59,305 nucleotides of DNA, taken from positions 1 to 59,305 of the forward strand of contig CACJYH010000002.1 in the NCBI GenBank assembly GCA_902597695.1, read 5' to 3'. The position numbers were made by a program, and so were the translations under genes. Shown here piece by piece: positions 30,733 through 40,894 of the stretch. Below the pieces are notes generated by a model, which saw nothing but the letters and a program-made list of their open reading frames with translations, did not search any database and was not told the DNA's origin. The stretch comes from an uncultured Pelagibacteraceae bacterium. GTDB taxonomy: Bacteria > Pseudomonadota > Alphaproteobacteria > Pelagibacterales > Pelagibacteraceae. Each line of letters begins with the position of its first letter. Position 1 is the stretch's first letter.

Positions 30733-31500
30733 TTATAAACTCTTCAAATTATATTTAGCTAATAACTTAGTGAAGAACCCTGAGGATTTTTTATCTTTAA
30801 TCCATTTATTTACATAATCATTCCACTTAGTATCACCTTTTGGTACCATCATTGCTAAAAAAGCTGGATTTTTTCCACCATCTGGAACAATTGCTAATTG
30901 AGGATATTTGATAACCAATTTATTTGCTTCTGTTGAACTTGTAATGTTACCATCAGCTCTACCTGCTAATACTTCTTGAAAGTCTCTAGCTGGAGCTTCA
31001 ATTGAGTTTAATTTTGATTTTGGAAAAAATTCTTTCGCTTTTTCTTCTTGAGAAGTACCAAGAGTAGTTGCTATTGTTACATTTTCATTATTTAGGGAGT
31101 CCCAAGTTGGGAATTTTTTCAAGTTCTTTTTAAGAACTAGTGGAACAGTAGCATATTTGTAATAAGTATCAGTAAATCCTGCTACTTCAGCTCGTTTTGG
31201 AGTTTTTGTTACACTTGTTGAAATATCATACCTTGCTGATGTTATACCTGACACAATAGTTTTCCATTCTGCTGGTACAAATTCAATTTTTACACCCATA
31301 TCTTTTGCAAGTTCATTCATGACATCAATATCAAAACCCTTATATTTATTAGTAGCTGGATCCTTAACTGTCATGGGATCCCAATCTCCAGTAGTTCCAA
31401 CCTTTAACACACCTGATGATAGTATTTTATCTAAATTTGAATCTGCATTAAGTGATAATGGTAAAAAGGTAAATAATATTAATATTAGTAATTTTTTCAT
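30733..31500 (-). CDS. Periplasmic amino-acid-type solute-binding protein (SBP family 3)
   Basis: 255 residues: signal peptide (about 1-18, ending LSLNA), then a family 3 binding domain with [34 protein letters not shown] and [13 protein letters not shown]. The arginine and acidic residues usual for the amino-acid carboxylate and amine contacts are present. The sequence also resembles cyclohexadienyl dehydratase, an enzyme with the same fold, but the adjacent permease favours transport. It lies 37 bases after soxG, in the same direction, so the ligand may be sarcosine or a related compound; that is inference. Confidence 0.85.
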   Translation of the reverse strand: MKKLLILILFTFLPLSLNADSNLDKILSSGVLKVGTTGDWDPMTVKDPATNKYKGFDIDVMNELAKDMGVKIEFVPAEWKTIVSGITSARYDISTSVTKTPKRAEVAGFTDTYYKYATVPLVLKKNLKKFPTWDSLNNENVTIATTLGTSQEEKAKEFFPKSKLNSIEAPARDFQEVLAGRADGNITSSTEANKLVIKYPQLAIVPDGGKNPAFLAMMVPKGDTKWNDYVNKWIKDKKSSGFFTKLLAKYNLKSL

Positions 31501-31537
31501 AATGCGATAATTATATTATTTTTTTTATTATTGAGAT

Positions 31538-32101
31538 CTATAATCTTGACGCACTATCATTCATCCATGAAAATAAATGATCTGAAAAGGATCTTCTCAC
31601 AAATAAATTTACATCGTTAATGTCTTGATTGTGAACAATTATATCAATTTTTGTCAAAATTGTTTGAGTTACAAGGCCTTTTTTGGATTTAAAATCATCA
31701 AAATTAAATGGAGATCCAGTTTCAAATAAATCAAAAATTTTATCACCTTTAAGATTTATTAATACAAATTGGTCTGTGACATCTGTTACAGCACCCAAAT
31801 TTGTTTTACAAATATTTTTATTGAGTAATTTTTCTACATCGTAGTTATTATCATCTGATTTTAAAATTTCATTTGAAAAAATCATCCATTCATCTGGGCT
31901 TAACCAAATAGCTGTTAATTGATCACTTCTAGAAGAAGTATTTGCTTCATTTGGCAAAAGTAGATTTAATGATTTTCCAACTGCAGATAAGAACTGTCTT
32001 TTTTTTCCTCTAATAATAAGTTTCATGACAGGTTTTATTTCTCTTATTTGCAAACCTGGATAAGATTTATCATTTTCAATCACATTTGAATAATTAAGCA
32101 T
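31538..32101 (-). CDS. soxG: Sarcosine oxidase gamma subunit
   Basis: 187 residues. Smallest catalytic-complex neighbour of heterotetrameric sarcosine oxidase, which oxidises sarcosine to glycine with transfer of the methyl carbon to tetrahydrofolate. Features of the family: IKPVMKLIIRG-like start, AIWLSPDEWMIF and DVTDQFVLINLKG (a GcvT-like fold). Its start lies eight bases inside the soxA end. Sequence conservation is lower than in the other subunits but position and motifs agree. Confidence 0.9.
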   Translation of the reverse strand: MLNYSNVIENDKSYPGLQIREIKPVMKLIIRGKKRQFLSAVGKSLNLLLPNEANTSSRSDQLTAIWLSPDEWMIFSNEILKSDDNNYDVEKLLNKNICKTNLGAVTDVTDQFVLINLKGDKIFDLFETGSPFNFDDFKSKKGLVTQTILTKIDIIVHNQDINDVNLFVRRSFSDHLFSWMNDSASRL

Positions 32102-35099
32102 TTAATCTTTTGTTCTCCTTATCTAGGAATACCGGATCTGTAACTGTTACATTGATTTGTTTTTTTTCCATTGGAATTATCAATTTTTGACCCATCATAT
32201 TTTTTCCGCCCTTAACTACTCCAAGAGCAATAGATTTTTTTAAATTTGGACTAAAATAACTAGAAGTAACATGACCTAACATTTCTATTGGTGTTTTGTT
32301 CATATCTGCAACAATTTGTGCCCCTTCTTCTAATATTTCTTCTGGATTGTCTGTGATAAGACCTACTAATTGTTTCCTATCTTCCCTAATAGTATCTGAT
32401 CTATATAAAGATCTTTTACCTATAAAATCAAATTTCTTTTTACTGACTATCCAATCCATTTGTAAATCAATTGGTGTCATAGTTGCATCTGTGTCTTGAC
32501 CGGCTATGATAAATCCTTTTTCCGCTCTTAATAAATGCATTGTTTCAGTCCCATAGGGAGTAATATTAAATTCCTTTCCTGCCTCCATACAATTTTCCCA
32601 TACTGATTTAGCGTAATTGGCCTGAATATTAATTTCATAACTTTGTTCACCGGTAAAACTTATTCTCATAACTCGACATTTCACTTTACCAATTTTTGAA
32701 TTTTTAAATGACATATGAGGAAAATCTTTATCTGATAAATCGATCTCAGGTATTACTTTTTGTATTATCTTTTTACTTTTAGGACCACAAACACTAATAG
32801 TTGCGTAATGATCAGTTACAGATGTTAAATACACATCTAGTTCAGGCCATTCTGTTTGAAGATAATCTTCAAGTTTACCTAAAACTGTTGCAGCACCACC
32901 AGTTGTCGTTGTCATGATATAATGATTTTCGTCTAATTTGGTAGTAACACCATCGTCATAGACCATGCCATCTTCGTTCAGCATTAAACCATATCGACAT
33001 TTTCCAATCTCAAGTTTTGACCAAGCATTTGTGTAAACTCTATTTAAAAATTCAGAGGCATCAGTACCCTGAATATCAATTTTACCTAACGTGGATGCAT
33101 CTAATATGCCTGCACTATCTCTCGCAGCTTTACTTTCTCTTTGAACTGCTTGATGCATGTTTTCACCATTCTTTGGATAATACCAAGCTCTTTTCCATTG
33201 TCCTACATTCTCAAATTCAGCTTTGTTTTCAACATGCCATTCGTGAATTGGCGTTTTTCTTGTTATATCAAAATATTTACCAACATTTCTTCCAACGATA
33301 GTACCAAATGTAAGAGGAGTGTAGGGTGGTCTAAATGTTGTGGTACCAAGTTCACCCATTTTAGAAGATGCTGTTTCAGAAATTATTCCTAAGGCATGCA
33401 TATTCCCAAGTTTACCTTGATCTGTACCCATACCTGTTGTTGTATATCTTTTAACATGTTCAATAGACCTAAAACCTTCTCTTAAGGCTAATTTAATATC
33501 TTTGGCTGTTGCATCATTTTGAAAATCTACAAATGATTTAGTTTTCCCTACAATCTTATTTGAAGGTAATAACCAAATATTTCTTTTTGATTTGTTAAAT
33601 GCTGACAATATTTCAATATTTTCGTATTCGGTTTTTGTAATATTTAGAAATTCTTTGAGTAATTTAGGTGTATTAATTAATATTTCATCCAAAGTAAAAT
33701 CACCATTACAACTTCCGATACTTATCTGATTTGATGGATAAATATTTGGAATAAAAACTTGATCATCATCTCTAAATTTAAGTTTTCCACCCGATTGAGT
33801 AAATAGATGAACTGCTGGTGTCCAACCCCCTGAAATGCCCAAACTATCGCATGAAATATTTTCTTTTGATCCTATAACCTTTTGACCATCTTTAGACAAT
33901 TTCATTATAGAGACACCATTTATTCTTTTGTATCCAAATGTATCTACAATTGTGTAACCTTTATAAATCTTTATATTGTTTTTTTCAGTTTCTTTAATAA
34001 GTTTAGAATCAATTTCTTCTCTATTGTCAATTATCGCTTGTACTTTAATCCCTTTTTGAATTAAGCTTATTGCAGTTTCATAAGCGCTATCATTATTTGT
34101 AAATAAAACATTTTTCTCTCCACATGCTACTCCAAATAGATCTGCATATTTTTTTATAGCAGATGAGAGTAATATCCCTGGGCGATCGTTATTGTCAAAA
34201 ATTAAAGGTCTTTCTATAGACCCTGTGGCTGTAATAACTTTTTTAGCACGTATTTTAAGTAATTTTTGACGAGTTTTATTTTCTCTTTGTTCGAGTGGCA
34301 AGTGATCAGTTAAATTTTCACTTGCTAATAAAAAATTATAACCATGAAAAGCAGCAACACTTGTTCTGGTTTTAATTTCTAAATTTTCAATTTTTTTTAC
34401 TTCATTGATTTCCTTTTCTAACCATGAAGCTGAATTTTGATTGTTAATTTTAAAAAATTCTGAGTCTTGATAAATTGTAGAACCACCTAAATAAGATTTT
34501 TCCTCAACTAATAGTGTTTTAAAACCATTTTTTGCAGCGGTTTTTGCTGCGATAATTCCTGAAATACCTGCACCAATAACTAATACATCGCAATGAATGT
34601 ATTTATGTTCGTATATATCAGGGTCTGGAACATCAGGTGATTTTCCTAAACCAGCAGATTTTCTAATAAAATACTCATATTTTTCCCAAAAACTTGCTGG
34701 CCACATAAAAGTCTTATAGTAAAAACCTGCAGGTAATATTGGACTTAAAAAATTGTTTATACCTCCAATATCAAACTTTACACTAGGCCAACAATTTTGA
34801 CTTGAAGCAACAAGACCTTCATATATTTCTATTTCAGTAGCTCTTACATTTGGTTCCGTTCTTGAAGTTCCATTATGAAGTTGAACTATGGCGTTTGGTT
34901 CCTCTGACCCAGCAGTCATAATTCCTCTAGGTCTATGGTATTTAAAACTTCTACCAACTAGGTGAATGTTATTAGCCAATAGGGCAGAAGCAAGTGTATC
35001 ACCTTTAAAGCCATAATAAGTTGTACCATTAAATTTAAATGAAATTCGATATGTTTCATCGACTAATTTACTACTTTTAACTCTTAAATTTTTTGTCAT
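32094..35099 (-). CDS. soxA: Sarcosine oxidase alpha subunit
   Basis: 1001 residues, normal length. N-terminal ferredoxin-like domain (about 15-110; FKGDTLASALLANN, SFKYHRPRGIMTAGSEEPNA quoted in part), an FAD/NAD-binding domain with VLVIGAGISGIIAAKTA (about 170-186), and a C-terminal folate-binding aminomethyltransferase domain (about 600-990; VQRESKAARDSAGILDAS, EIGKCRYGLMLNEDG). Binds NAD+ and, with beta, the non-covalent and covalent flavins. Follows soxD after three bases. Confidence 0.97.
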   Translation of the reverse strand: MTKNLRVKSSKLVDETYRISFKFNGTTYYGFKGDTLASALLANNIHLVGRSFKYHRPRGIMTAGSEEPNAIVQLHNGTSRTEPNVRATEIEIYEGLVASSQNCWPSVKFDIGGINNFLSPILPAGFYYKTFMWPASFWEKYEYFIRKSAGLGKSPDVPDPDIYEHKYIHCDVLVIGAGISGIIAAKTAAKNGFKTLLVEEKSYLGGSTIYQDSEFFKINNQNSASWLEKEINEVKKIENLEIKTRTSVAAFHGYNFLLASENLTDHLPLEQRENKTRQKLLKIRAKKVITATGSIERPLIFDNNDRPGILLSSAIKKYADLFGVACGEKNVLFTNNDSAYETAISLIQKGIKVQAIIDNREEIDSKLIKETEKNNIKIYKGYTIVDTFGYKRINGVSIMKLSKDGQKVIGSKENISCDSLGISGGWTPAVHLFTQSGGKLKFRDDDQVFIPNIYPSNQISIGSCNGDFTLDEILINTPKLLKEFLNITKTEYENIEILSAFNKSKRNIWLLPSNKIVGKTKSFVDFQNDATAKDIKLALREGFRSIEHVKRYTTTGMGTDQGKLGNMHALGIISETASSKMGELGTTTFRPPYTPLTFGTIVGRNVGKYFDITRKTPIHEWHVENKAEFENVGQWKRAWYYPKNGENMHQAVQRESKAARDSAGILDASTLGKIDIQGTDASEFLNRVYTNAWSKLEIGKCRYGLMLNEDGMVYDDGVTTKLDENHYIMTTTTGGAATVLGKLEDYLQTEWPELDVYLTSVTDHYATISVCGPKSKKIIQKVIPEIDLSDKDFPHMSFKNSKIGKVKCRVMRISFTGEQSYEINIQANYAKSVWENCMEAGKEFNITPYGTETMHLLRAEKGFIIAGQDTDATMTPIDLQMDWIVSKKKFDFIGKRSLYRSDTIREDRKQLVGLITDNPEEILEEGAQIVADMNKTPIEMLGHVTSSYFSPNLKKSIALGVVKGGKNMMGQKLIIPMEKKQINVTVTDPVFLDKENKRLNA

Positions 35100-35102
35100 T
35101 GA

Positions 35103-35378
35103 TTATTTAATCGGTGGTTTTTCACCCATTTTGTAAACGGCTTTAATTTCATCATTTGATGTATCTCTCACCATGTTAAACCATTTTCTACAACCATGAA
35201 TGTGGTTCCATCTTTCGAATTGAATACCTTTAATATTTTTTCTCATAAATAAATATTCTGCCCATTGATCGTCACTTAATTCAGTTGGTTGTTTGGGCCT
35301 AACAATATGAGCTTCTCCACCAGCTTTAAATTCACTTTGTTCTCGTTCACCACAAAAAGGACAATTAATTAAAAACAT
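35103..35378 (-). CDS. soxD: Sarcosine oxidase delta subunit
   Basis: 91 residues. Zinc-containing small subunit: CPFCGEREQSEF at the N-terminus and a His/Cys pair in HIHGCRKWFNMVRD. Normal length (about 90-100). The ATG overlaps the soxB stop by one base and the stop lies three bases before soxA, matching the canonical soxBDAG order. Confidence 0.96.
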   Translation of the reverse strand: MFLINCPFCGEREQSEFKAGGEAHIVRPKQPTELSDDQWAEYLFMRKNIKGIQFERWNHIHGCRKWFNMVRDTSNDEIKAVYKMGEKPPIK

Positions 35379-36631
35379 TAGTGCGCTACAGCTGCTGCAC
35401 CATGTTCGTCAACAAGGTCACCACTTACAAATCTATTCAAATTAAATGCAGCATTAAGTTTGTGCGGTTCATCGTTGGCTATTGTATGCGCAAACAAATC
35501 TCCAGAGCCAGGTGTAGCTTTAAATCCTCCTGTTCCCCAACCACAATTAAAATATAAACCTTTGATTGATGTTTTACTTATAATTGGGCTTGCATCTGGA
35601 CAAATATCTACAATTCCACCCCATTGTCTTAACATTTTCATACGACTAAAGATAGGGTATAACTCTAAAATTGCATTTAATGTCCCCTCAACAATATCAT
35701 GACTTCCTTTTTGTGAGTACGATACGTAATCATCAGTTCCTGCACCGATTACTAATTCACCTTTATCTGATTGACTTACATATGCATGAACAGCATTTGA
35801 CATAACAACTGTATCTATTATTGGTTTTACAGGCTCTGAAACTAAAGCTTGAAGCGGTTTACTCTCTAACGGCAACCTTAATCCAGCCATATTAGCTATC
35901 ACACTAGAGTGACCTGCAGCTACTACACCAATTTTATTTGTTTTAATAAATCCTTTTGTAGTTTCAATACCTTCAACTGCATCACCATTTCTCTTAATAC
36001 CTTTAACCTCACAATTCTGAATTATATCCACACCCATTTCATCCGCACCTCGTGCATATCCCCATGCAACTGCATCATGTCTTGCAGTTCCAGCTCTTTT
36101 TTGTAAAGTTCCACCTAATACAGGGTATCTTATATCTGGAGATGTATTTATTATTGGACAAAATTTTTTAACTTCTTCAGTATTTAAATATACTGCATCA
36201 ATACCATTAAGTCTGTTAGCATGGGTTCTTCTTTTTAGATCTCTTACATCTTGAAGATTATGAGCAAGATTCATTACTCCTCTTTGACTAAACATTACAT
36301 TGTAGTTTAACTCTTGAGAAAGGCCTTCCCATAATTTAAGAGCGTGATCATAAAGACCAGCACTTGCGTCCCATAAATAATTAGATCTTATAATTGTAGT
36401 GTTTCTTCCTGTATTACCACCACCAATCCAACCTTTTTCAACAACAGCAATATTTTTCATATTATGTTTTTTTGCTAGATAGTAAGCTGTTGCTAAACCA
36501 TGGCCACCACCACCAATAATTACCACATCATATTCTTTTTTCGGCTCAGGGTCTTTCCATGCCTTTTCCCAATTTTCATGATAAGAAAAAGCATTTTTAA
36601 TAAGCGAAAATATTGAATACTTATTTTTCAT
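35378..36631 (-). CDS. soxB: Sarcosine oxidase beta subunit
   Basis: 417 residues, DAO-type flavoprotein. Dinucleotide motif [19 protein letters not shown] (about 36-54). His185 in [12 protein letters not shown] corresponds to the His that carries covalent FMN in heterotetrameric sarcosine oxidases. The C-terminal [14 protein letters not shown] is also typical. First gene of the operon; 64 bases separate its start from the tRNA-Ser gene facing away. SAR11 relatives use such enzymes to degrade methylated amines. Confidence 0.97.
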   Translation of the reverse strand: MKNKYSIFSLIKNAFSYHENWEKAWKDPEPKKEYDVVIIGGGGHGLATAYYLAKKHNMKNIAVVEKGWIGGGNTGRNTTIIRSNYLWDASAGLYDHALKLWEGLSQELNYNVMFSQRGVMNLAHNLQDVRDLKRRTHANRLNGIDAVYLNTEEVKKFCPIINTSPDIRYPVLGGTLQKRAGTARHDAVAWGYARGADEMGVDIIQNCEVKGIKRNGDAVEGIETTKGFIKTNKIGVVAAGHSSVIANMAGLRLPLESKPLQALVSEPVKPIIDTVVMSNAVHAYVSQSDKGELVIGAGTDDYVSYSQKGSHDIVEGTLNAILELYPIFSRMKMLRQWGGIVDICPDASPIISKTSIKGLYFNCGWGTGGFKATPGSGDLFAHTIANDEPHKLNAAFNLNRFVSGDLVDEHGAAAVAH

Positions 36632-36648
36632 AATTAATGAATAATTAC

Positions 36649-36676
36649 TTTATTAATGTTGATTATTCAATACAAT
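36649..36676 (+). promoter_or_regulatory. Possible promoter of tRNA-Ser
   Basis: A good -10, TACAAT (36671-36676), is followed 20 bases later by the mature tRNA 5' end. A weak -35, TTTATT (36649-36654), is 16 bases upstream. The spacing suits a short tRNA leader, but the -35 is poor and the 64-base gap must also hold the soxB promoter on the other strand. Confidence 0.3.
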
Positions 36677-36695
36677 CAAAGGCGACAAATTTCTT

Positions 36696-36787
36696 GGAAG
36701 AGTGGGTGAGAGGCTTAAACCAGTCGTTTGCTAAATGACCGTGCGAGGAAACTTGTACCGAGGGTTCGAATCCCTCCTCTTCCGCCA
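36696..36787 (+). tRNA. tRNA-Ser (anticodon GCU)
   Basis: Class II tRNA of 92 bases with encoded CCA. Acceptor stem GGAAGAG (36696-36702) pairs with CTCTTCC (36777-36783), discriminator G, then CCA (36785-36787). The anticodon arm GTCGT-TTGCTAA-ATGAC gives anticodon GCT, reading AGC/AGU serine codons; the long variable arm and the T-loop GGTTCGAATCC are normal. It lies between soxB and the lytic transglycosylase gene, both on the other strand, with only three bases to the latter's stop codon. Confidence 0.96.
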
Positions 36788-36790
36788 CTA

Positions 36791-39001
36791 TTAAAACAAG
36801 GGATTATTCTTAAAAAAATCTTTCATTGCGATTGGCTGTTGTTCAAGCACGTATCTGTAAACATTGTAGTTTTCTAATACTCTTTGGACATAATTTCTAG
36901 TTTCTTTAAATTTAATTAATTCAATCCAGTCGATATAATCAATTTGATTTTTTTGAGGATTTTTGTTTATTTTTTTCCAATATCGAACTCTTTTTGGTCC
37001 AGCATTGTAAGCAGCCACTGCAAATGGATAAGCACCGTCATATTCAAGAATTAATCCCGCTATATAATGTGATCCTAGGTTAATATTATATTCTGCATCA
37101 GTAGTTAACCTAGATTTCGAATAAGGAAGTTTTGCCTGTTTAGCAACTAGTTTAGCAGTGTAAGGCATTAATTGCATTAACCCTTTTGCACCAGCATGAC
37201 TATTGGCACTTAAATCAAACTCACTCTCTTGTCTTATGATTGAAAGAATGAAAGCATTATCTGGAATTTTTCTTCCATTAATATATTTGGGTGTGCTTAT
37301 GATTGGGTAATTATATTTGTTGTGAAATCTTTTTTCATAGGATGCTATTTTAGAAATCTGAATTGCAAAATCAAATCGTTCTATATTTGTTGCAAGTTCA
37401 GCTGCCAAAACCTCACTACCACTACCAACATCATCATTAGCCAAATGTCTTAGTATATGCTTAGCATATTTATCTTCATCTAATTCATCAAGTAAATATA
37501 TCAATTTGACTAAATCTTTTTTAAAAAAATAATCACGATATTCTTTTTTAATAATCATATCTTTTGAAAGCTCAAATTTTTCATTTGGACTAATTTCCAT
37601 AAATGCCAATTGACCATAGTAAGTGGTTAAATAATTTGTTGCTTCTTTAAACCATTTATAAGATAAATCTTTATCACCAAGTTTTTTATAAGTTTTACCT
37701 AACCAATATGCGCCTCTTGCTGTACTAATAGGGTATCCAACATTATTATAAAAATTTTCAAAATGTTCTTTGGCTAATACTGGATCATCTAAAAAACTCA
37801 ATGCAATCCAACCACTCATCCACTCTGCAGCAGCAAATTCAGGTCCATCATTCATTCCATGGTTACTTGCAATTTTATAAGCTAATTCATATTTTTTTTT
37901 ATATATTAATGATCTAGAAATTATTTCTCTTTCAATCCACCATTTATCAGGACGAACCAAGTAATCTTTTGTATTTTTTATCTTTAAAAGAATTTCAACA
38001 GAACTATCAACTCTTCCTCTTTTTCTTCTCCATTTTAATCTATCGTAATTTAAACCGGCATCATTTTTAAGATTAGATGGAACTTTAGAGATAGCGTTAT
38101 CGACACCATACGATTTACTCATCAATAGTTGTCTAGCGGTATATAATAGTTCATAATCTTTAGGCAAATATCTCAACAGTCGTTTTAAGTCCCAATATTT
38201 GTTATTCCAAGCAAGATATTCTGCTCGTTTGATATAATCATCTGCATTAAGGTACTTTTTGAATTTTTTACGATAAAATCTTAAATCTGTTTTAGACAAT
38301 TCAGCTGATATCCAGCCTTCTTTAATGAATTTTATTCCTTTTTCCTTATTACCATTAAGAATAAAACTTTCACCCAATATCATTTTACCAAAACCACTTA
38401 AAGGTTCCTCAGGACCAAACCATTTTATAATTTTTTGTGGACTAACTTTTTCTGTAGAAAGTTTATGCTCTGCTAAATATTTTATTCTTCCAATTCTAGG
38501 ATAATCGTCATTTGAGTCTATGAATGTTTTATAATCATAATAAGAAGCTTGATTTCCCTTTGTAAGTAAATGCCTCCATTGAATAAAGTCATATATAGAT
38601 TTATCTTTAGCTCTTTTGGCAGTTTTAATTGCAGCTGTCCAACTAGCTTTTTTCATTTCGGAAATTGCTTTTTTTGCTAATGCAAAATCTTTTTTACGAT
38701 AATATTTTGATATCTTTATTTCTGTTGTTTTTTTTATTCCAGCGATTAATGGTTTTTTTTTGGGAAGTATCAGTCCACTTATCTTCTTTTCTGGCTTAGA
38801 TTCAATTTTTTTTTCTATCTCTTTTGTTACTATTTTTGGTATTGGTTTGGGTAAGGGTTTTAGTACATCTATTAATAATTTTTTTTGTGTTAGCTCATCA
38901 GATTGGATAGGTTTTTTTAATGGGATTATGTCAGATTGAGCTATAGTTTGTAGACCGAATAAATTAATCAATACTATCCAAAATAAGATTTTTTTAATCA
39001 T
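36791..39001 (-). CDS. slt: Soluble lytic murein transglycosylase
   Basis: 736 residues. Signal peptide (about 1-21), a Pro/Lys-rich linker (about 22-95), a long alpha-helical superhelix (about 95-565) and a C-terminal Slt domain. The catalytic Glu is E592 in SIIRQESEFD; HAGAKGLMQLMP and AAYNAGPKRV complete the active-site motifs. Cleaves peptidoglycan glycan strands in the periplasm to 1,6-anhydro ends. Divergent from dapA with 43 bases between. Confidence 0.95.
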   Translation of the reverse strand: MIKKILFWIVLINLFGLQTIAQSDIIPLKKPIQSDELTQKKLLIDVLKPLPKPIPKIVTKEIEKKIESKPEKKISGLILPKKKPLIAGIKKTTEIKISKYYRKKDFALAKKAISEMKKASWTAAIKTAKRAKDKSIYDFIQWRHLLTKGNQASYYDYKTFIDSNDDYPRIGRIKYLAEHKLSTEKVSPQKIIKWFGPEEPLSGFGKMILGESFILNGNKEKGIKFIKEGWISAELSKTDLRFYRKKFKKYLNADDYIKRAEYLAWNNKYWDLKRLLRYLPKDYELLYTARQLLMSKSYGVDNAISKVPSNLKNDAGLNYDRLKWRRKRGRVDSSVEILLKIKNTKDYLVRPDKWWIEREIISRSLIYKKKYELAYKIASNHGMNDGPEFAAAEWMSGWIALSFLDDPVLAKEHFENFYNNVGYPISTARGAYWLGKTYKKLGDKDLSYKWFKEATNYLTTYYGQLAFMEISPNEKFELSKDMIIKKEYRDYFFKKDLVKLIYLLDELDEDKYAKHILRHLANDDVGSGSEVLAAELATNIERFDFAIQISKIASYEKRFHNKYNYPIISTPKYINGRKIPDNAFILSIIRQESEFDLSANSHAGAKGLMQLMPYTAKLVAKQAKLPYSKSRLTTDAEYNINLGSHYIAGLILEYDGAYPFAVAAYNAGPKRVRYWKKINKNPQKNQIDYIDWIELIKFKETRNYVQRVLENYNVYRYVLEQQPIAMKDFFKNNPLF

Positions 39002-39044
39002 AATCTTTTACTATATGAATCTACAATGTATGTTATAAGTATTT

Positions 39045-39926
39045 ATGTTTAAAGGATCAAATGTTGCTTTAGTCACCCCGTTTAAAAATGATAAACTTGA
39101 TGATGAGACATATATTAATTTAATTCATTTTCATATCCAAAATGGGACAAATGGATTAGTTCCAGCAGGAACAACTGGTGAGTCACCAACTTTAAGTCAT
39201 GATGAACATGAAAGAGTGATTGAGTTATGTGTAAAAGAAAGTAATGGAAAATTACCAGTTTTTGCAGGTACAGGATCGAACTCTACAGAGGAGGCTATTT
39301 CACTTACAACTCATGCAGAAAAAATTGGAGCTACAGGCGCTCTTATTGTAACACCTTATTATAACAAGCCAACACAAGAAGGCTTATACCAACATTATAA
39401 AGCAATAAATGACAAATGTGGAATACCTATAATAATTTATAATATTCCTGGTAGATCGGTTATTGATATGTCAGTTGATACTATGGCTAGATTATTTGAA
39501 TTGAAAAATATTATTGGTGTTAAGGATGCAACTGGAGACCTAAATAGAGTTGAACAAACTTTAAAAAAGATGGGAAATGAATTCATTCAATTAACTGGTA
39601 ATGACGATAATGCTTTAGAATTTAATAAAAGAGGTGGAGTGGGAGCTATAAGTGTTACCGCAAATATTGCTCCAAAACTTTGTTCTGATTTTCAAAAATT
39701 ATCAAAATCTGAAAATAACGATGAAATTAAAGAAGCTGAAAAAATTGATAAAATATTGCAACCTCTTCATCATGCAATGTTTGTCGAAAGTAATCCAAGT
39801 CCAGTAAAATATGCAGCAAAATTATTAAATCTTTGTGATGATGATGTAAGACTACCTCTTGTAAAAGTGACAGCTGAAACTAAGGATATCGTTAAAAAAG
39901 CACTTCATTCTGCAAAACTAGTTTAA
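39045..39926 (+). CDS. dapA: 4-hydroxy-tetrahydrodipicolinate synthase
   Basis: 293 residues, normal length. Condenses pyruvate and aspartate semialdehyde in lysine/diaminopimelate synthesis. Schiff-base Lys160 in [10 protein letters not shown], Tyr132 in IIYNIPGRS, and the [10 protein letters not shown] loop near residue 41 are intact. First gene of the long rightward group to recO; the smpB ATG overlaps its stop. An extended -10-like TGTTATAAG lies at 39031-39039, very close to the start codon. Confidence 0.98.
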   Translation: MFKGSNVALVTPFKNDKLDDETYINLIHFHIQNGTNGLVPAGTTGESPTLSHDEHERVIELCVKESNGKLPVFAGTGSNSTEEAISLTTHAEKIGATGALIVTPYYNKPTQEGLYQHYKAINDKCGIPIIIYNIPGRSVIDMSVDTMARLFELKNIIGVKDATGDLNRVEQTLKKMGNEFIQLTGNDDNALEFNKRGGVGAISVTANIAPKLCSDFQKLSKSENNDEIKEAEKIDKILQPLHHAMFVESNPSPVKYAAKLLNLCDDDVRLPLVKVTAETKDIVKKALHSAKLV

Positions 39927-40396
39927 TGAAAAAAAAAACCAATAGTGGTTTAAAAATAATTTGTCTTAATAAAAAAGCTAGTTTCAATTATTTTTTTGAG
40001 GATTTGTTTGAAGCAGGTATTGTCTTAAAAGGTTCTGAAATAAAATCAATTCGTAATGGTAAAGTTAACATAGCAGATTCTTACGCAATAGAAAAAAAAG
40101 GTGAAATAGTCTTGATAAATTCACATATTGCATCTTATAAGCAAGCTAGTTATTCAAACCATAATCCAACCGATGAAAGAAAATTGCTATTGAATAAGAG
40201 AGAAATTAATAAACTAATTGGGAAAATGCAAAGAGACGGGCTCACAATAGTACCTACAAAAATGTATTTTAAAAAAGGAAAAGCAAAATTAGAGTTAGCT
40301 GTAGCCAAGGGTAAGAAACAATTTGATAAAAGAGCAGTAAAAAAACAAAGAGACTGGAATCGTGATAGAGCAAGATATATTAGAAAATCAAGTTAA
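39926..40396 (+). CDS. smpB: SsrA (tmRNA) binding protein
   Basis: 156 residues. Partner of tmRNA in rescuing stalled ribosomes. Typical blocks: [36 protein letters not shown] (each near the N-terminus) and [19 protein letters not shown] at the basic C-terminal tail. dapA-smpB adjacency is usual in alphaproteobacteria. The 3' end overlaps folK by 35 bases. No tmRNA gene was seen in the window. Confidence 0.97.
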   Translation: MKKKTNSGLKIICLNKKASFNYFFEDLFEAGIVLKGSEIKSIRNGKVNIADSYAIEKKGEIVLINSHIASYKQASYSNHNPTDERKLLLNKREINKLIGKMQRDGLTIVPTKMYFKKGKAKLELAVAKGKKQFDKRAVKKQRDWNRDRARYIRKSS

Positions 40397-40874
40397 TCCT
40401 GTTTATTTAGGTATAGGTTCTAATCTAGGAAATAAAATCAATAATATTGAATTAGCTAAATCAAAATTAATTCTAAATGATATTATGATAGTAAAATCAT
40501 CAAGCTATTATGAGAGTTTGTCTTGGCCTGATAATAATAATCCTAAATTTTATAATGTTGTAGTTAAGGCTCTAACTAAATTATCACCTTTTGAATTAAT
40601 AAGTGTTTGTAAAACTATTGAAACAAGCCTGGGACGAAAGAAAAGACCTCAAAATGCTCCAAGAGAATGCGATATTGATATAATTGATTTTAATAGAAAA
40701 AAAATGAAAGGTGAATTAAATCTACCTCATTTAAGAATGCATAAAAGAAATTTCGTCCTTTTTCCATTATTTGAGATAGATAAAAATTGGAAACATCCGG
40801 TTTCAAAACATTCCATAAAAAAACTATTATTATCATTAAAAAATAGAGACATTAGGTCTATTAAACAAATTTAA
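40362..40874 (+). CDS. folK: 2-amino-4-hydroxy-6-hydroxymethyldihydropteridine pyrophosphokinase
   Basis: 170 residues from a GTG at 40362; the conserved part begins 13 residues in with [12 protein letters not shown], and no ATG lies nearer. Transfers pyrophosphate to the pterin in folate synthesis. Further motifs: [19 protein letters not shown] and [19 protein letters not shown]. It overlaps smpB by 35 bases. The start is the least certain part. Confidence 0.93.
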   Translation: MIEQDILENQVNPVYLGIGSNLGNKINNIELAKSKLILNDIMIVKSSSYYESLSWPDNNNPKFYNVVVKALTKLSPFELISVCKTIETSLGRKKRPQNAPRECDIDIIDFNRKKMKGELNLPHLRMHKRNFVLFPLFEIDKNWKHPVSKHSIKKLLLSLKNRDIRSIKQI

Positions 40875-40894
40875 TTTAGTGATATAGTGTTTGA

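Noticed and set aside
30733..31500. Cyclohexadienyl (arogenate) dehydratase
   Set aside because: The sequence resembles this periplasmic enzyme branch of the binding-protein fold, but an ABC permease lies directly downstream, making a transport role more likely.
31510..31515. Perfect TATAAT on the minus strand just before the binding-protein gene
   Set aside because: It lies only ten bases from the start codon and has no -35 partner; in DNA this AT-rich such a hexamer is expected by chance.
33017..33392. Two open readings antisense to soxA
   Set aside because: They lie wholly within a strongly conserved gene, overlap each other and show no protein-family signature.
39031..39039. Extended -10-like TGTTATAAG before dapA
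   Set aside because: It would place the transcription start on the start codon. A leaderless dapA is possible but not supported by anything else, so it is not listed as a promoter.
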